The position numbers and the translations under genes were made by a program. 64,000 nucleotides of DNA from Cyanocohniella sp. LLY (GTDB lineage Bacteria > Cyanobacteriota > Cyanobacteriia > Cyanobacteriales > Nostocaceae): contig JAKOMP010000009.1 of the NCBI GenBank assembly GCA_022241785.1, positions 835 to 64,834 of the forward strand. Direction: 5' to 3'. Shown piece by piece: positions 1 to 9,453 of this stretch. The notes beneath the pieces are model-generated. The model saw only the letters and a list, made by a program, of their open reading frames with translations. It did no database searches and was not told where the DNA came from. Numbering within the stretch: the stretch's first letter is position 1; each line of letters opens with the position of its first letter.

Positions 1-327
1 AAATCTTTCCAAGTAATTGGGCTAACTGGGTTATATTGCAAAAGCGAAGACGAACAAGAAGCTGACTGGTTAGGCTGGTTTTGTGTAGCATCACAATTTC
101 GGGGAAAAGGAATTGGAAAAGAGCTATTAGACTTTACCATCGACCTAGCACAAGCAAAAGCAAAAAGGTACTTACGGTTGTATACTTGGGAACATTCTTC
201 TTCTTATGTAGCCCGGATGCTTTATCTCAAACGCGGTTTTTACCAAATTGGTGAATCCCCAAACAAGAGCGGATTTAAAACTATCTATCTTGAACTCCAA
301 CTCGATAGCATTATCCATAGTGGCTAA
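1..327 (+). CDS. GNAT-family N-acetyltransferase, 3' part only
   Basis: The frame is open from base 1 and stops at TAA 325-327, so the start lies outside the window. The 108 visible residues contain the GNAT acetyl-CoA pyrophosphate-binding motif (QFRGKGIGKELL, about residues 33-44), followed by an 'ARMLYLKRGFYQIGE' segment, the usual end of a GNAT fold where the last strands of the acceptor site form. GNAT enzymes transfer acetyl from acetyl-CoA to an amine. The substrate cannot be inferred here. No overlap with the next gene, which is on the other strand. Confidence 0.85.
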   Translation, partial: KSFQVIGLTGLYCKSEDEQEADWLGWFCVASQFRGKGIGKELLDFTIDLAQAKAKRYLRLYTWEHSSSYVARMLYLKRGFYQIGESPNKSGFKTIYLELQLDSIIHSG

Positions 328-346
328 AGCCCGGTGAGGAAGGATG

Positions 347-787
347 TCAATGACGTTCTAAGCTGGCTTCTAGTGTATTAGTTAAAACATGTCCAGCCAT
401 CACACCACTGCTGAGATAATATGAGTTTTCGGAAATGCGGTACATAGTTTCAAAGCCACTACGACGTTGGCGATCGCCTATTACCCAATAACGCTGCACA
501 ATGGTATCTAGACCAATCCAACCTTCACCTTCAACTTGTCCCCAGAGGTTGTGCTGGAGTAAAAAAGTATACTGACGCTCTCCATCATGTAAACGTCCCC
601 GATATTGCAAAGAGATTTCCGCGCGATCGCTACCGGGAAAAATCAGTTTTGTTGCCATAGTGAACCAGTTATCTCGATTCCACGCAACTAAGGTCATACC
701 CTTAACGCTGATTGGCATACCATGACGCTCCAACCAACTGCCTTGCATTGTCCAGCGTCCTGGTTCCAATAAAAAAGTATGAGCCAC
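347..787 (-). CDS. Conserved hypothetical protein, beta-rich, 146 aa
   Basis: A complete 146-residue frame starting with ATG (MAHTFLLEPGRW). I do not recognise the family. The composition (many W, Y, G and alternating hydrophobic residues, no signal peptide or membrane segment) suggests a small soluble beta-sheet or beta-barrel protein. It lies tail to tail with the GNAT gene and upstream of anmK on the same strand, 90 bp from the anmK 3' end. Codon use and a HIP1-like site look native. Function unknown. Confidence 0.7.
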   Translation of the reverse strand: MAHTFLLEPGRWTMQGSWLERHGMPISVKGMTLVAWNRDNWFTMATKLIFPGSDRAEISLQYRGRLHDGERQYTFLLQHNLWGQVEGEGWIGLDTIVQRYWVIGDRQRRSGFETMYRISENSYYLSSGVMAGHVLTNTLEASLERH

Positions 788-869
788 CTTATATATTCCT
801 TGTCTTGTTCCAAATACCCCTAAGACTTAAAGATATATTAGTTATTAATCATTGGTCATTGGTTATTTT

Positions 870-897
870 CCCTACTCCCTACTCCCTACTACCTACC
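870..897. repeat. STRR heptamer repeat (CCCTACT)n
   Basis: Tandem CCCTACT units (reverse complement AGTAGGG) of the short tandemly repeated repetitive (STRR) type common in Nostocales genomes. It overlaps the 3' end of anmK: the anmK stop codon (complement of 879-881) and the codons for its last six residues are within the repeat. Confidence 0.85.
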
Positions 898-2108
898 ATA
901 ATTTCCCCCAACAGCACTTCACAAGGCGCACCAGTAGCAGCAGGGAGGTTGCCGGGAATACCTAACTGTCGCCAGTAGGCTAAAACCGCAAAGGCGATCG
1001 CTTCTTTAAAATCTGCATTTAAGCCGACCGCATCGGTAGTCATTACTGGTGCTGATGGTAACAACGACTGTAGCCTTTGTTTTAAATAGAGATTGCGACT
1101 ACCACCGCCACATAGTAGTACCTGCTGGGGCATTTGTGGTAAAAAAGTCTGATAACTATGGGCAATGGAAGCAGCAGTGAGTTCTGTGAGTGTTGCTAAT
1201 AGGTCAGCTGGACTGAGTTGGGATGATTCGGCATCCTGAAGACATTGTTGTAAATAAGCTACACCGAATAACTCACGACCAGTAGATTTAGGTGGTGGGA
1301 GATGAAAGTAATCTTGTTGCAGCCATTTTTCGACTAAAGGATGGCAAGGAGTACCACTAGCTGCCCAATTGCCGTTTTCGTCATAAGTCTTAGTACCAGC
1401 CGATAAATGCTGTACTGCTAAATCCAACAAACTATTTCCTGGGCCAGTATCCCAACCACGAATTTTTTCCAGCCAATTATGATCACTACGCGGTGGAATG
1501 TAAGCAACATTGCCAATTCCCCCCAGATTTTGAATGCAACGTCCTATTTGGGGATGACTGAGTAAAAAAGCATCAACTCTCGGTACCAAAGGCGCACCAT
1601 GTCCACCAATGGCAATATCAGCAACACGAAAGTTACTCACAGTTGTGATTCCCGTGAGATGGGCAATTAAGGCACCGCGTCCTATTTGCAGGCTGTAACC
1701 GAGGGGGGGAGTGGGGAGTGGGGAGTAGGGAGTAGGGGGGGAATTAAAGTTTGATAACTGTTTGGGTGGTCTGTGATAAACGGTTTGTCCGTGGGAACCG
1801 ATTAAGGTTGCTGGTGGGTGACCAGTTTGAATGTTTTGGGCGGCTTGGGCAAAAGCGCAGGCGATCGCATCATCTATTTCTGCCAATTCTGCCATTGAGA
1901 TGGCTTCCCCAGCACACAGCGCTAAAATTTTTTCTTTGAGGACACTGGTATAAGGATATGTTGCCCCTGCTAGCAACTCAATTTTGAGATCCAAATCTGT
2001 ACCCGAAATCTCTACTAAGGCAGCGTCTATGCCATCTACGGAAGTGCCACTGATTAAACCGATGACGCGAGTAGGGGTGGTAGCTTTGGCTGTGGGGTAC
2101 ATTGGCAA
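879..2108 (-). CDS. anmK: Anhydro-N-acetylmuramic acid kinase
   Basis: AnmK phosphorylates 1,6-anhydro-MurNAc to MurNAc-6-P while opening the anhydro ring, in cytoplasmic peptidoglycan recycling. The N-terminal phosphate-binding signature is present ([19 protein letters not shown]), followed by [42 protein letters not shown] and, near the end, LLCGGGSRN. The protein has 409 aa, longer than the roughly 370-385 usual for the family. The excess is largely a Pro/Ser/Thr-rich stretch around residues 122-137, between the HRPP and LQIG motifs, encoded by an STRR repeat at 1703-1741. The last residues (MVGSRE) and the stop are also encoded by a repeat. All family motifs are intact, so it is probably still active. 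Confidence 0.93.
   Translation of the reverse strand: MPMYPTAKATTPTRVIGLISGTSVDGIDAALVEISGTDLDLKIELLAGATYPYTSVLKEKILALCAGEAISMAELAEIDDAIACAFAQAAQNIQTGHPPATLIGSHGQTVYHRPPKQLSNFNSPPTPYSPLPTPPLGYSLQIGRGALIAHLTGITTVSNFRVADIAIGGHGAPLVPRVDAFLLSHPQIGRCIQNLGGIGNVAYIPPRSDHNWLEKIRGWDTGPGNSLLDLAVQHLSAGTKTYDENGNWAASGTPCHPLVEKWLQQDYFHLPPPKSTGRELFGVAYLQQCLQDAESSQLSPADLLATLTELTAASIAHSYQTFLPQMPQQVLLCGGGSRNLYLKQRLQSLLPSAPVMTTDAVGLNADFKEAIAFAVLAYWRQLGIPGNLPAATGAPCEVLLGEIMVGSRE
1703..1741. repeat. STRR repeat inserted in frame inside anmK
   Basis: G-rich heptamer array (GGGGAGT/GGGAGTA units). Read on the minus strand within anmK it encodes about 13-16 Pro/Ser/Thr/Tyr/Leu residues ([15 protein letters not shown]). 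The array lies between two conserved AnmK motifs. Confidence 0.85.
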
Positions 2109-2239
2109 AGAATTTTTATGAATTGTGAGAAGTTATTGAACGGTAGTTTAACTTATACAGCAATGTCTGAAGAAAATCGCTTCTGAGATTATCAATATGT
2201 AATAATAAGCCGATCGCATACCCTCGTCAGTTATCAATC

Positions 2240-3271
2240 GTGCAAGATACCGACTCTATTAATGACCTTGCGGCTGCGTTGCAACAACCAGCTGACCTTA
2301 GCTTTGAACTACCAGACCCAGAAGATGAACAGATTCTAGAGTCAGATTTTCAAGAACAACTAGATGTAGCGTGGCAAGTATGCGATCGCTTCGATTTGCA
2401 AACCGAAATCTGGCGGGGACGAATTTTACGGGCTATCCGCGACCGGGAGAAAAGAGGTGGCGATGGTCGGGGTACCGGATTCCTCAGATGGTTAAAGGAA
2501 CGGGAAATCAGTAAAAGTCAAGCTTATTCGTGGATTCAATTAGCTAATAGTGCTGATACCCTGCTAGAAGAAGGCAGGCTTGACCCCAGCGCAGTGAATA
2601 ACTTTAGTAAACGGGCATTTGTCGAAACTTCCAAAGCTGTTCCCGAAGTGCAACAAATGGTGAGTGAATCTGCCCAAAAAGGCGATCGCATCACTAGAAG
2701 AGAAGTCCGCCAACTCACCGATGAATGGACAGCGATGTCCTCGGAGTTACTGCCAGAAGAAGTCAAGGTAAAAGCCGCCGAAAACTCCCTGCCTCCGCGC
2801 TACATTGCCCCTCTGGTGAAGGAAATGGAAAAACTGCCAGAATCGCACCAGCAATTCATTCAAAAGGAAATTGCCGCCAATCCCGATGTTGATACCATCA
2901 AGCAAGCAACCACAGAAGCGCGTCATTTAGCCAGATATCTCAAATCTGCCGCTCAAGTCCAAGCTTTAACGCAGCAAGATATTGATATAGAAACAGCCTT
3001 AGAAGAAGCCCAAAGAATCGGCTGTTTAAGTATAGCTGCCGACCTAGTAAATCAAGCATCACAGATAGAACAAACCATTGCCAAGTTATACATGACTTGG
3101 AAACGCATCGCTAACTTAGCAGATCGGCTATATGTAGATACCGGTGCTAGTACACCCCACCTGCGATCGCTCCTCACTTGCATCGAACCCCTCGGTGGTG
3201 AAGTCATGGAACTGCAATTGAGTGGCGGGACTGAACATACAATTAGGTTGCAAATTCAGGAGGTGAGTTAG
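2240..3271 (+). CDS. Hypothetical protein with putative N-terminal HTH, 343 aa
   Basis: Starts with GTG at 2240. Residues about 45-110 (WRGRILRAIRDREKR ... FLRWLKEREISKSQAYSWI) read like a helix-turn-helix module of the DUF3102/ParB-adjacent kind found in plasmid and phage proteins: a short helix, then 'ISKSQAYSWIQLAN' as a likely recognition helix. The rest is strongly helical and charged, rich in Gln/Glu, with no membrane segment. The C-terminal 50 residues are predicted beta-strand by eye. It may bind DNA, but no partner gene is adjacent and no function can be assigned. Composition matches neighbouring genes. Confidence 0.72.
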   Translation: MQDTDSINDLAAALQQPADLSFELPDPEDEQILESDFQEQLDVAWQVCDRFDLQTEIWRGRILRAIRDREKRGGDGRGTGFLRWLKEREISKSQAYSWIQLANSADTLLEEGRLDPSAVNNFSKRAFVETSKAVPEVQQMVSESAQKGDRITRREVRQLTDEWTAMSSELLPEEVKVKAAENSLPPRYIAPLVKEMEKLPESHQQFIQKEIAANPDVDTIKQATTEARHLARYLKSAAQVQALTQQDIDIETALEEAQRIGCLSIAADLVNQASQIEQTIAKLYMTWKRIANLADRLYVDTGASTPHLRSLLTCIEPLGGEVMELQLSGGTEHTIRLQIQEVS

Positions 3272-3341
3272 GGATGGGGATTGGGGACAAGGGGACAAGA
3301 ACAAAAATACTTGCTCCTCTCCCTCATCTCCTACCTCCCAT

Positions 3342-5615
3342 CTAATCCGCAGCACAGGACGCACGACTAGACACCTGGGGCGTTACAGTGGGGGCTTGCG
3401 CGACTAGAATCACATCACCATTATTATCCTTTACCCACCCTTGGGCTTCCACAATTCGAGTTGTGGGCTTGACAGAAGTACTCTCTATGTGGATTGGCTC
3501 CTGCATACCACTGGCACGATTTTCACTTCCAGCTTCTAATGGAATCCAATCGGCTAGCACCGTATCACTCATTAAAGTCTCAGTGGGACTAGAGGCGATT
3601 CCTCCACGTCCTGTGACTACAAATGAACTTCTTTGTCCTCCACTGGCATAGCAACCACTGGCAACTTGCTGGGAGGCATCAACTACATTTAAAGGGAGTT
3701 CTACTAATCCTTTACTGGGGTCAACTTCTGGTGTATTAATTTCTACAGTGCCATTTAATGAAGGATTTTGCTGAGAAAAGGCAGTGATATCGCTTGTTAG
3801 TAAGTTAGCGCGATCGCGTTGCACAAATCCAAATATACTGTTAGCGGTGATGCTGATTTTACCCCCGGCTCCAGAAAAAGCATTAGCAGTAATATCGCTA
3901 TTTTCTAAAGGAGCCGCAACTATAAAGCCATTAGGTGCATCGATTGTAATATTACCGCCATCTCCACCAGCCTCGTTTGTACCTGCATTAGTAGAGATTT
4001 GGCTGTTGCGGCGCATTTGTAATAAGTCTCGCACCTGTAGTGTAATATCTCCACCTTGACCAGTTCTCGTCTCAGATGAGAGTGTTCCTCGATTATTTAG
4101 CAGTATGGAGTTCGCGGTTACATTTATTTCACCTGCTTTTCCTAAATTACTCGCATCTCCTAAATAGATGAAACCTTGCGGCACTCGATTTCTGACATTG
4201 ATTCTCCCTCCATTTTGAAGAATCAATTTCCCTGTATTGATGGTCACTGTTCCGGCTTCTCCACTACCAAAAGTTGAAGCCGATAAACTACTGGCAACCT
4301 TGTTTTCTGAAGTCCCAATTATTTCCACTGATTCGGAGGCAGTAATAATTAAATTTCCTCCCTCTCCTGTAGCTGGTTCAAATTCAATATTGTCAGGAGG
4401 AATAGATGTTCCACTAGACTGTGTTGATATTTGTGCGCCATCTTGAATACGCAACTTTTGTGTATTTATGTTTATATCTCCTGCCTTACCACCAGCAGCA
4501 GTTGCACTAGTTAATAAACTAGATTGATACACAGGCGTATTTTTTGGAATTAAAAAGCCATCAATCAAATCAACCGATTGGGAGGCATTCACGAATAAGT
4601 TTCCGCCTCTACCATTGTCTATCGTTGAAGTATCTATTTGTGCGCCATCTCGCACAATTAATTTGTTGGCGTTAATTGTTAAGTTTCTACCATCTACCAC
4701 ACCTGTAGTCCTACTAATTAAACTGACAAGGTAACCAATTAATTCTACTGTTTTGCCTTGTAACTGGATACGACCGCCACCATCTTTGCCACTGGTATCT
4801 ATCGTAGAAGGAATATCAGATTCACCGATAGTGCGCTGAATTAATTGAATGTTATGAAAATTTTGCACACCTTCATGTCCCAAAACCCAGCCTTGGTTAG
4901 TGGCATTCAAACTAACTAAACTATTACTACCAACACTACCTAACTCAATTTGCCCCGATGCTGCTGTTAAACTTCCACCTTCCAGCACAATATCACCACC
5001 TACAAGTGCCAAAGTTTTGCCTGGTTGTACTTGTAAACCAACTGGTTGGTCAAGAATATTAGTTGTACCATCGGGACTACTTGCTTGAGATTGATTCCGA
5101 ATAGGAGCAGCAGTAGTTCCAAATTGTAAGCCTATGGGTGCAGTAACTGTTAGCAGTGGTGTAGTTGGTGCTGCTGTAGTCATAAATTTCGTACCATCAG
5201 CAAAATTGAGGCTAGTAGCTGTACTCGCCACAAAGGAACCACCAATGTCTAAAGCCGCATTTGTCCCAAACACGATGCCGTTGGGATTAATCAGAAATAG
5301 ATTTGCTGTACCGTTTGCTCTTAAAATGCCATCAATTTGAGAAATAGATTTACCTGTAACTCGACTAATAATATTATGAATATCCGCAGCATTTTTAAAC
5401 TCAACTATACTTCCATCATCTACAGAAAAATGCTCGAAACTATGAAACAAATTCATGCCAGAACGTGTTCCATCTTCAATATTTATGATATTATTCTGAA
5501 TTGTAATTTGAGAATTATTAGGTAGAGTAGCATCTGGAATAATTTCGGCGATCGCCGAGTTACTATTGAAAATAATTGTGGTAAATATTAAAAAACCTAC
5601 TTCTCGAACTCCCAT
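3342..5615 (-). CDS. Filamentous haemagglutinin-family exoprotein (TpsA-like)
   Basis: A 757-residue secreted protein of the two-partner secretion type. I place the start at ATG 5615 (MGVREVGFLIF) rather than 13 codons upstream because GGAG lies 8-9 bases before it and it begins a good signal peptide ending at ...SAIA. The TPS domain follows: ITIQNNIINIEDGTRSG, FHSFEHFSV, RVTGKSISQIDGILRANG, and ANLFLINPNGIVFG, the hallmark NPNGI motif. The middle is a series of short beta-helix-type repeats (GGNLFVNAS, GGNITIDA, GEAGTVTINTG). The C-terminus holds two Cys and FVVTGRGG, as in cyanobacterial members. No TpsB transporter is visible nearby. Likely an outer-surface or secreted adhesin. Confidence 0.9.
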   Translation of the reverse strand: MGVREVGFLIFTTIIFNSNSAIAEIIPDATLPNNSQITIQNNIINIEDGTRSGMNLFHSFEHFSVDDGSIVEFKNAADIHNIISRVTGKSISQIDGILRANGTANLFLINPNGIVFGTNAALDIGGSFVASTATSLNFADGTKFMTTAAPTTPLLTVTAPIGLQFGTTAAPIRNQSQASSPDGTTNILDQPVGLQVQPGKTLALVGGDIVLEGGSLTAASGQIELGSVGSNSLVSLNATNQGWVLGHEGVQNFHNIQLIQRTIGESDIPSTIDTSGKDGGGRIQLQGKTVELIGYLVSLISRTTGVVDGRNLTINANKLIVRDGAQIDTSTIDNGRGGNLFVNASQSVDLIDGFLIPKNTPVYQSSLLTSATAAGGKAGDININTQKLRIQDGAQISTQSSGTSIPPDNIEFEPATGEGGNLIITASESVEIIGTSENKVASSLSASTFGSGEAGTVTINTGKLILQNGGRINVRNRVPQGFIYLGDASNLGKAGEINVTANSILLNNRGTLSSETRTGQGGDITLQVRDLLQMRRNSQISTNAGTNEAGGDGGNITIDAPNGFIVAAPLENSDITANAFSGAGGKISITANSIFGFVQRDRANLLTSDITAFSQQNPSLNGTVEINTPEVDPSKGLVELPLNVVDASQQVASGCYASGGQRSSFVVTGRGGIASSPTETLMSDTVLADWIPLEAGSENRASGMQEPIHIESTSVKPTTRIVEAQGWVKDNNGDVILVAQAPTVTPQVSSRASCAAD

Positions 5616-5697
5616 TGTTTTGTTCTCCACCACATTTAAGGACTTCACCAACAATACAACGGTCTATGCCAATCCTCAATTAGTCGTGAATAATAAA

Positions 5698-5726
5698 ATA
5701 CCCTACTGTATACAGCAGTAGGGTAT
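5698..5726 (-). terminator. Rho-independent terminator, minus strand
   Basis: A perfect 11-bp inverted repeat: ATACCCTACTG (5698-5708) pairs with CAGTAGGGTAT (5716-5726) across a 7-base loop. Read on the minus strand, the stem is followed at once by TTTTATTATT. It lies between the small acidic-protein gene (ending at 5799) and the exoprotein gene starting at 5615, so it most likely ends the former transcript. Confidence 0.7.
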
Positions 5727-5798
5727 CTGAGCATTTTTATTATTGATTATTGCCGATCACGTAACATTTATATAGAAAATGATAATCAATTGTTACTA

Positions 5799-6056
5799 TC
5801 AACAAGCAACCCATTTTCCATTAACTAGACAGACTTCTTGTACACTTTTACCTGGGAGAGTTACTGAAGTCTCTGAAGCATCTTCTGTAGCTTCTTGTCC
5901 TTCAACAGCATCATTTAATTCAATTTGATTAGGGTCAATACTGTTCGGCAATTCTGGGGAATTGTCTACAGCACCAGAGTCAGACTGATTTAGGCTTTCA
6001 ATAGTCTCATTTTGCATATCTTCTGTTAACTGCTGTTGTAGGTTTTGAGATTCCAT
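5799..6056 (-). CDS. Small acidic protein with a two-Cys C-terminal tail, 85 aa
   Basis: Start chosen at ATG 6056 (MESQNLQQQL) because AAGGAG lies 8 bases upstream. A longer frame to 6122 has no ribosome site. The first 70 residues are very acidic and rich in Asn, Gln, Ser and Thr, lacking aromatic residues. The end is different: 'VQEVCLVNGKWVAC', with a Cys 11 residues from the end and a terminal Cys. No signal peptide or membrane segment. The pattern (disordered acidic leader, compact Cys-bearing tail) resembles precursor peptides, but no modifying enzyme is adjacent. Family not recognised. Confidence 0.65.
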   Translation of the reverse strand: MESQNLQQQLTEDMQNETIESLNQSDSGAVDNSPELPNSIDPNQIELNDAVEGQEATEDASETSVTLPGKSVQEVCLVNGKWVAC

Positions 6057-6300
6057 GAATTTACTCCTTACAAGCTTGTAGATGTATAAACTTATCGTTT
6101 GATTTACTAATGAGTGCTTCATTTTGGCTTGCGGAGATTACGGAATAGTTTACAAAACTACATATTATTTTTTGGTTGATTTTCTCAAAAAGGCTAGAGG
6201 GGAAGGATTTTTACGTTTTTGTTATGTGATTACTCACCTAAACATTAAGCCTTATCGTTTAAATGAGTATCGTTTTATACTATTGTGCATCCATATAGAA

Positions 6301-6338
6301 AAGGCGATCGCAGATTATTGTCCGAGTGCGATCGCCTT
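6301..6338 (-). terminator. HIP1-built hairpin terminator downstream of the ABC permease
   Basis: Perfect 12-bp inverted repeat, AAGGCGATCGCA (6301-6312) with TGCGATCGCCTT (6327-6338), 14-base loop. Each arm contains a HIP1 octamer. It lies 11 bp past the permease stop (6350, minus strand), and on that strand the stem runs into TTTTCTATAT. Probably a terminator made from two HIP1 sites. Confidence 0.6.
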
Positions 6339-6349
6339 CCCTCATTTCC

Positions 6350-7177
6350 CTAATTCTTAATCCCAGTCGCAGCGATACCCCGAATAAACTGACGCTGACC
6401 GATGAGAAATAGTACCATCACCGGTACAGTCGCTATAGTTACAGCCGCCATCATTAACGGCCAGTTATTGGTAAATTGCTCTTGAAACTCTGCTAAAGCC
6501 AATTGCACGGTTCTTAATTCCGGTCGTGTGGTAAATACCAAAGGCTTAAATAAATCGTTCCATTCAGCAATGAAGGTGAACAAAAACAGCGTCACCAGTG
6601 CTGGACGGGCTAAAGGTAACATAACTTGCCACAAAATTTGCAGTCGGTTCGCCCCATCGATGGTTGCGGCTTCTTCCAACTCTACGGGAATTGTCTGGAA
6701 ATACTGACGTAATAAGAAAATACCAAAGCCGTTGACAGCAGTTGGTAAAATCAACGCCCAGTAGGTATTAATCATGTGTCCCCACTTCAGCACCAAGAAG
6801 ATGGGTATCACCAACAATTGAAAGGGAATGACCAAAGTAGCCAAGACAACCAGTAACAGCGCTTGTTTGCCCCGAAATTTCAACCGGGCCAAGGCATAAC
6901 CAGCCAATGCCGAAGTGACCATCTGAAAAGCCGTCACAGCGATGGCCACTAAGGTAGAATTAGCAAACGCAATCAAAAATCTACCTCGTTCCCAAGCGTC
7001 GCGGTAATTAGCTAAAGTCCAGTCATTTTTGGGTAAACCTTCTACAGCACCCCCAGGAGGGGCAAAAGAGGTGAGAAAGACCACAAATAGCGGTAGTAGG
7101 ACAATAAATGCCCCCAATAGCAACACTCCTAGTCGCAAAAAGTTGCCAGATTTTGGATTCCAGTTTGATTTGGACAT
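6350..7177 (-). CDS. Carbohydrate ABC transporter permease (MalG type)
   Basis: Inner-membrane permease of 275 residues with six hydrophobic segments, the first at about 14-38. The cytoplasmic EAA loop that contacts the ATPase is clear (VELEEAATIDGAN ... LPLARPAL, about residues 180-205). Proteins of this group import sugars or glycerol-phosphate compounds with a second permease, a binding protein and an ATPase. None of those partners is adjacent, as is common for cyanobacterial sugar transporters. Substrate unknown. Start ATG at 7177 (MSKSNWNPKSGN). Confidence 0.9.
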   Translation of the reverse strand: MSKSNWNPKSGNFLRLGVLLLGAFIVLLPLFVVFLTSFAPPGGAVEGLPKNDWTLANYRDAWERGRFLIAFANSTLVAIAVTAFQMVTSALAGYALARLKFRGKQALLLVVLATLVIPFQLLVIPIFLVLKWGHMINTYWALILPTAVNGFGIFLLRQYFQTIPVELEEAATIDGANRLQILWQVMLPLARPALVTLFLFTFIAEWNDLFKPLVFTTRPELRTVQLALAEFQEQFTNNWPLMMAAVTIATVPVMVLFLIGQRQFIRGIAATGIKN

Positions 7178-7352
7178 GAGTTATGCGTTAAAGCTTTGTT
7201 TTAAGTACTAGAGCATCGTCCCCTGCAAGAGCTAATCTATAACATAGTGACTTGTTAAGTTAAATTAAACCATAGTGAACATTACCCTAAGATTAATAGG
7301 GAAAATTGAATTTTTGTATCAAATGATTCAAGTTTACAGGAGTAAACATACC

Positions 7353-8048
7353 ATGCAGCAGCTTGCGCCCGAATTAAATCTTGATTTCCAGAGCGAAACT
7401 TACAAAGATGCTTACAGTCGCATCAATGCCATCGTCATTGAAGGGGAACAAGAAGCCTATGAAAATTACATCAAATTAGCAGAACTGCTACCGGCAGATA
7501 AAGATGAGCTGATTCGTTTATCGAAAATGGAAAGTCGCCACAAAAAAGGTTTTGAAGCTTGTGGGCGCAATCTCTCAGTTACGCCGGATATGCCATTCGC
7601 TCAAGAGTTTTTCTCTGGACTACACGAAAACTTCCAAACAGCGGCGGCCCAAGGGAAAGTAGTCACTTGCTTACTGATTCAGTCTTTGATTATTGAATGC
7701 TTTGCGATCGCAGCATACAACATCTACATTCCCGTAGCCGATGATTTTGCTCGTAAAATCACTGAAGGAGTGGTAAAAGATGAATATAGTCATCTCAACT
7801 TTGGAGAAGTGTGGTTAAAAGAACATTTTGCCGAAGCCAAGGCAGAATTAGAAGCAGCTAATCGCCAAAACTTACCCATAGTTTGGAAAATGCTCAACAA
7901 AGTAGAAAATGATGCCCACACCTTAGCAATGGAAAAAGAAGCATTAGTAGAAGATTTCATGATTCAATACGGTGAAGCTCTAAGTAACATTGGCTTTACC
8001 ACCAGAGACATCATGCGGATGTCAGCCTACGGACTCACAGCAGCTTAA
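7353..8048 (+). CDS. Aldehyde-deformylating oxygenase (alkane synthesis)
   Basis: Converts fatty aldehydes to alkanes (mainly heptadecane in Nostocales) plus formate, using a ferritin-like di-iron centre. Start at ATG 7353 ([10 protein letters not shown]), giving the standard 231 aa. AGGAG at about 7338 supports it, whereas the longer frame from 7275 adds a non-family N-terminus. Iron ligands lie in [38 protein letters not shown] and [11 protein letters not shown]. The gene is followed on the same strand by acyl-ACP reductase, the enzyme that supplies its aldehyde, with a 291-bp gap holding a heptamer repeat. Pairing and sequence make the call secure. Confidence 0.97.
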   Translation: MQQLAPELNLDFQSETYKDAYSRINAIVIEGEQEAYENYIKLAELLPADKDELIRLSKMESRHKKGFEACGRNLSVTPDMPFAQEFFSGLHENFQTAAAQGKVVTCLLIQSLIIECFAIAAYNIYIPVADDFARKITEGVVKDEYSHLNFGEVWLKEHFAEAKAELEAANRQNLPIVWKMLNKVENDAHTLAMEKEALVEDFMIQYGEALSNIGFTTRDIMRMSAYGLTAA

Positions 8049-8238
8049 GAATTGTTAGGTGCTGAGTGCCTAAAAAGGCTATTTTCAGTGCACAATACTT
8101 ACAACAACATCCTCAGCACTATCTGAGTTACCCCGAAGACATCTGACGCTTTGTTTACTTTTTTTCAGAGTCATACCAATTTGCCCAAAGCATCCCACAG
8201 ATATAAACCAGGAAACTAGGATAAAGTCTGGCTTTTTT

Positions 8239-8277
8239 AATTACGAATTACGAATTACGAATTACGAATTACGAATT
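8239..8277. repeat. STRR heptamer array (AATTACG)5
   Basis: Five exact AATTACG copies (8239-8273) plus a final AATT, in the gap between the two alkane genes. This is another STRR unit typical of Nostocales. The rest of 8049-8339 shows no gene. Confidence 0.9.
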
Positions 8278-8339
8278 GGTATTTTTCCCACCCACTCATT
8301 TAACGCTTTCGACAAAGCATACGCCTAATACATCAATAC

Positions 8340-9377
8340 ATGTTTGGTCTAATTGGACATCTGACAAGTTTAGAACACGCTCAAGCGGTAGCTAAAGAAT
8401 TGGGTTACCCAGAATATGCCGATCAAGGGTTGGATTTTTGGTGCAGCGCCCCGCCGCAGATTGTTGATAATATCACAGTTACCAGTGTGACTGGGCAGAC
8501 AATTGAAGGGCGGTATGTAGAATCTTGCTTTTTGCCGGAGATGCTGGCCCATCGCCGCATCAAAGCCGCAACACGTAAAATTCTCAACGCTATGGCCCAT
8601 GCTCAAAAGCATGGCATTAATATCACTGCTTTAGGGGGATTTTCCTCAATTATCTTTGAAAACTTTAAATTAGAGCAGTTTAGCCAAGTCCGCAACATCA
8701 AACTAGAGTTTGAACGCTTCACCACAGGAAATACTCACACTGCTTACATTATTTGTCAGCAGGTGGAGCAAGCGTCACAACAAATAGGAATTGATTTGTC
8801 GAAAGCGACTGTTGCTGTATGTGGGGCCACCGGTGATATTGGCAGCGCCGTCACCCGCTGGCTAGATGCCAAAACAGATGTCAAGGAACTTTTGTTAATA
8901 GCCCGCAACCATGAACGTCTCAAAGAATTACAAGATGAACTGGGACGAGGCAAAATCATGGCTTTGGATGAAGCACTCCCCGAAGCCGATATTGTCGTGT
9001 GGGTTGCCAGTATGCCCAAAGGTGTAGAAATTGACTTTAAAGGTTTGAAGCAGCCCTGTTTGCTAATTGATGGTGGCTATCCTAAAAACTTAGCTACAAA
9101 AATTCAGCACCCTGGCGTACATGTGCTAAATGGTGGAATTGTTGAGCATTCTCTAGATATTGACTGGAAAATTATGAAAATAGTCAATATGGATGTGCCA
9201 GCACGCCAGTTGTTTGCTTGTTTTGCTGAATCAATGCTGCTGGAATTTGAGAAGTTATACACGAACTTTTCTTGGGGGCGCAATCAGATTACCGTAGACA
9301 AAATGGAGCAGATTGGTCAAGCATCAGTGAAACACGGATTTAGACCACTGCTAGTTGAAACGTTAGTCGTGAGTTAA
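8340..9377 (+). CDS. Long-chain acyl-[acyl-carrier-protein] reductase
   Basis: NADPH-dependent reductase that turns fatty acyl-ACP into fatty aldehyde for the oxygenase encoded just upstream. 345 aa, close to the family length of about 340. The N-terminal half carries family signatures ([26 protein letters not shown]). The NAD(P)-binding Rossmann motif follows ([13 protein letters not shown], about 158-170). The substrate-side catalytic Cys is expected in '[15 protein letters not shown]'. No good Shine-Dalgarno is seen before ATG 8340. The next gene is accA, a frequent neighbour in cyanobacteria, linking fatty-acid synthesis with alkane output. Confidence 0.96.
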   Translation: MFGLIGHLTSLEHAQAVAKELGYPEYADQGLDFWCSAPPQIVDNITVTSVTGQTIEGRYVESCFLPEMLAHRRIKAATRKILNAMAHAQKHGINITALGGFSSIIFENFKLEQFSQVRNIKLEFERFTTGNTHTAYIICQQVEQASQQIGIDLSKATVAVCGATGDIGSAVTRWLDAKTDVKELLLIARNHERLKELQDELGRGKIMALDEALPEADIVVWVASMPKGVEIDFKGLKQPCLLIDGGYPKNLATKIQHPGVHVLNGGIVEHSLDIDWKIMKIVNMDVPARQLFACFAESMLLEFEKLYTNFSWGRNQITVDKMEQIGQASVKHGFRPLLVETLVVS

Positions 9378-9453
9378 TCACTCATGAATTAATACCAGTG
9401 TACTACTATACCCACCTTGAACAACTCCACAATCAACACTCATAACTTGTACG

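Noticed and set aside
8240-8277. CRISPR-like array
   Set aside because: 7-bp tandem units without spacers; an STRR heptamer array.
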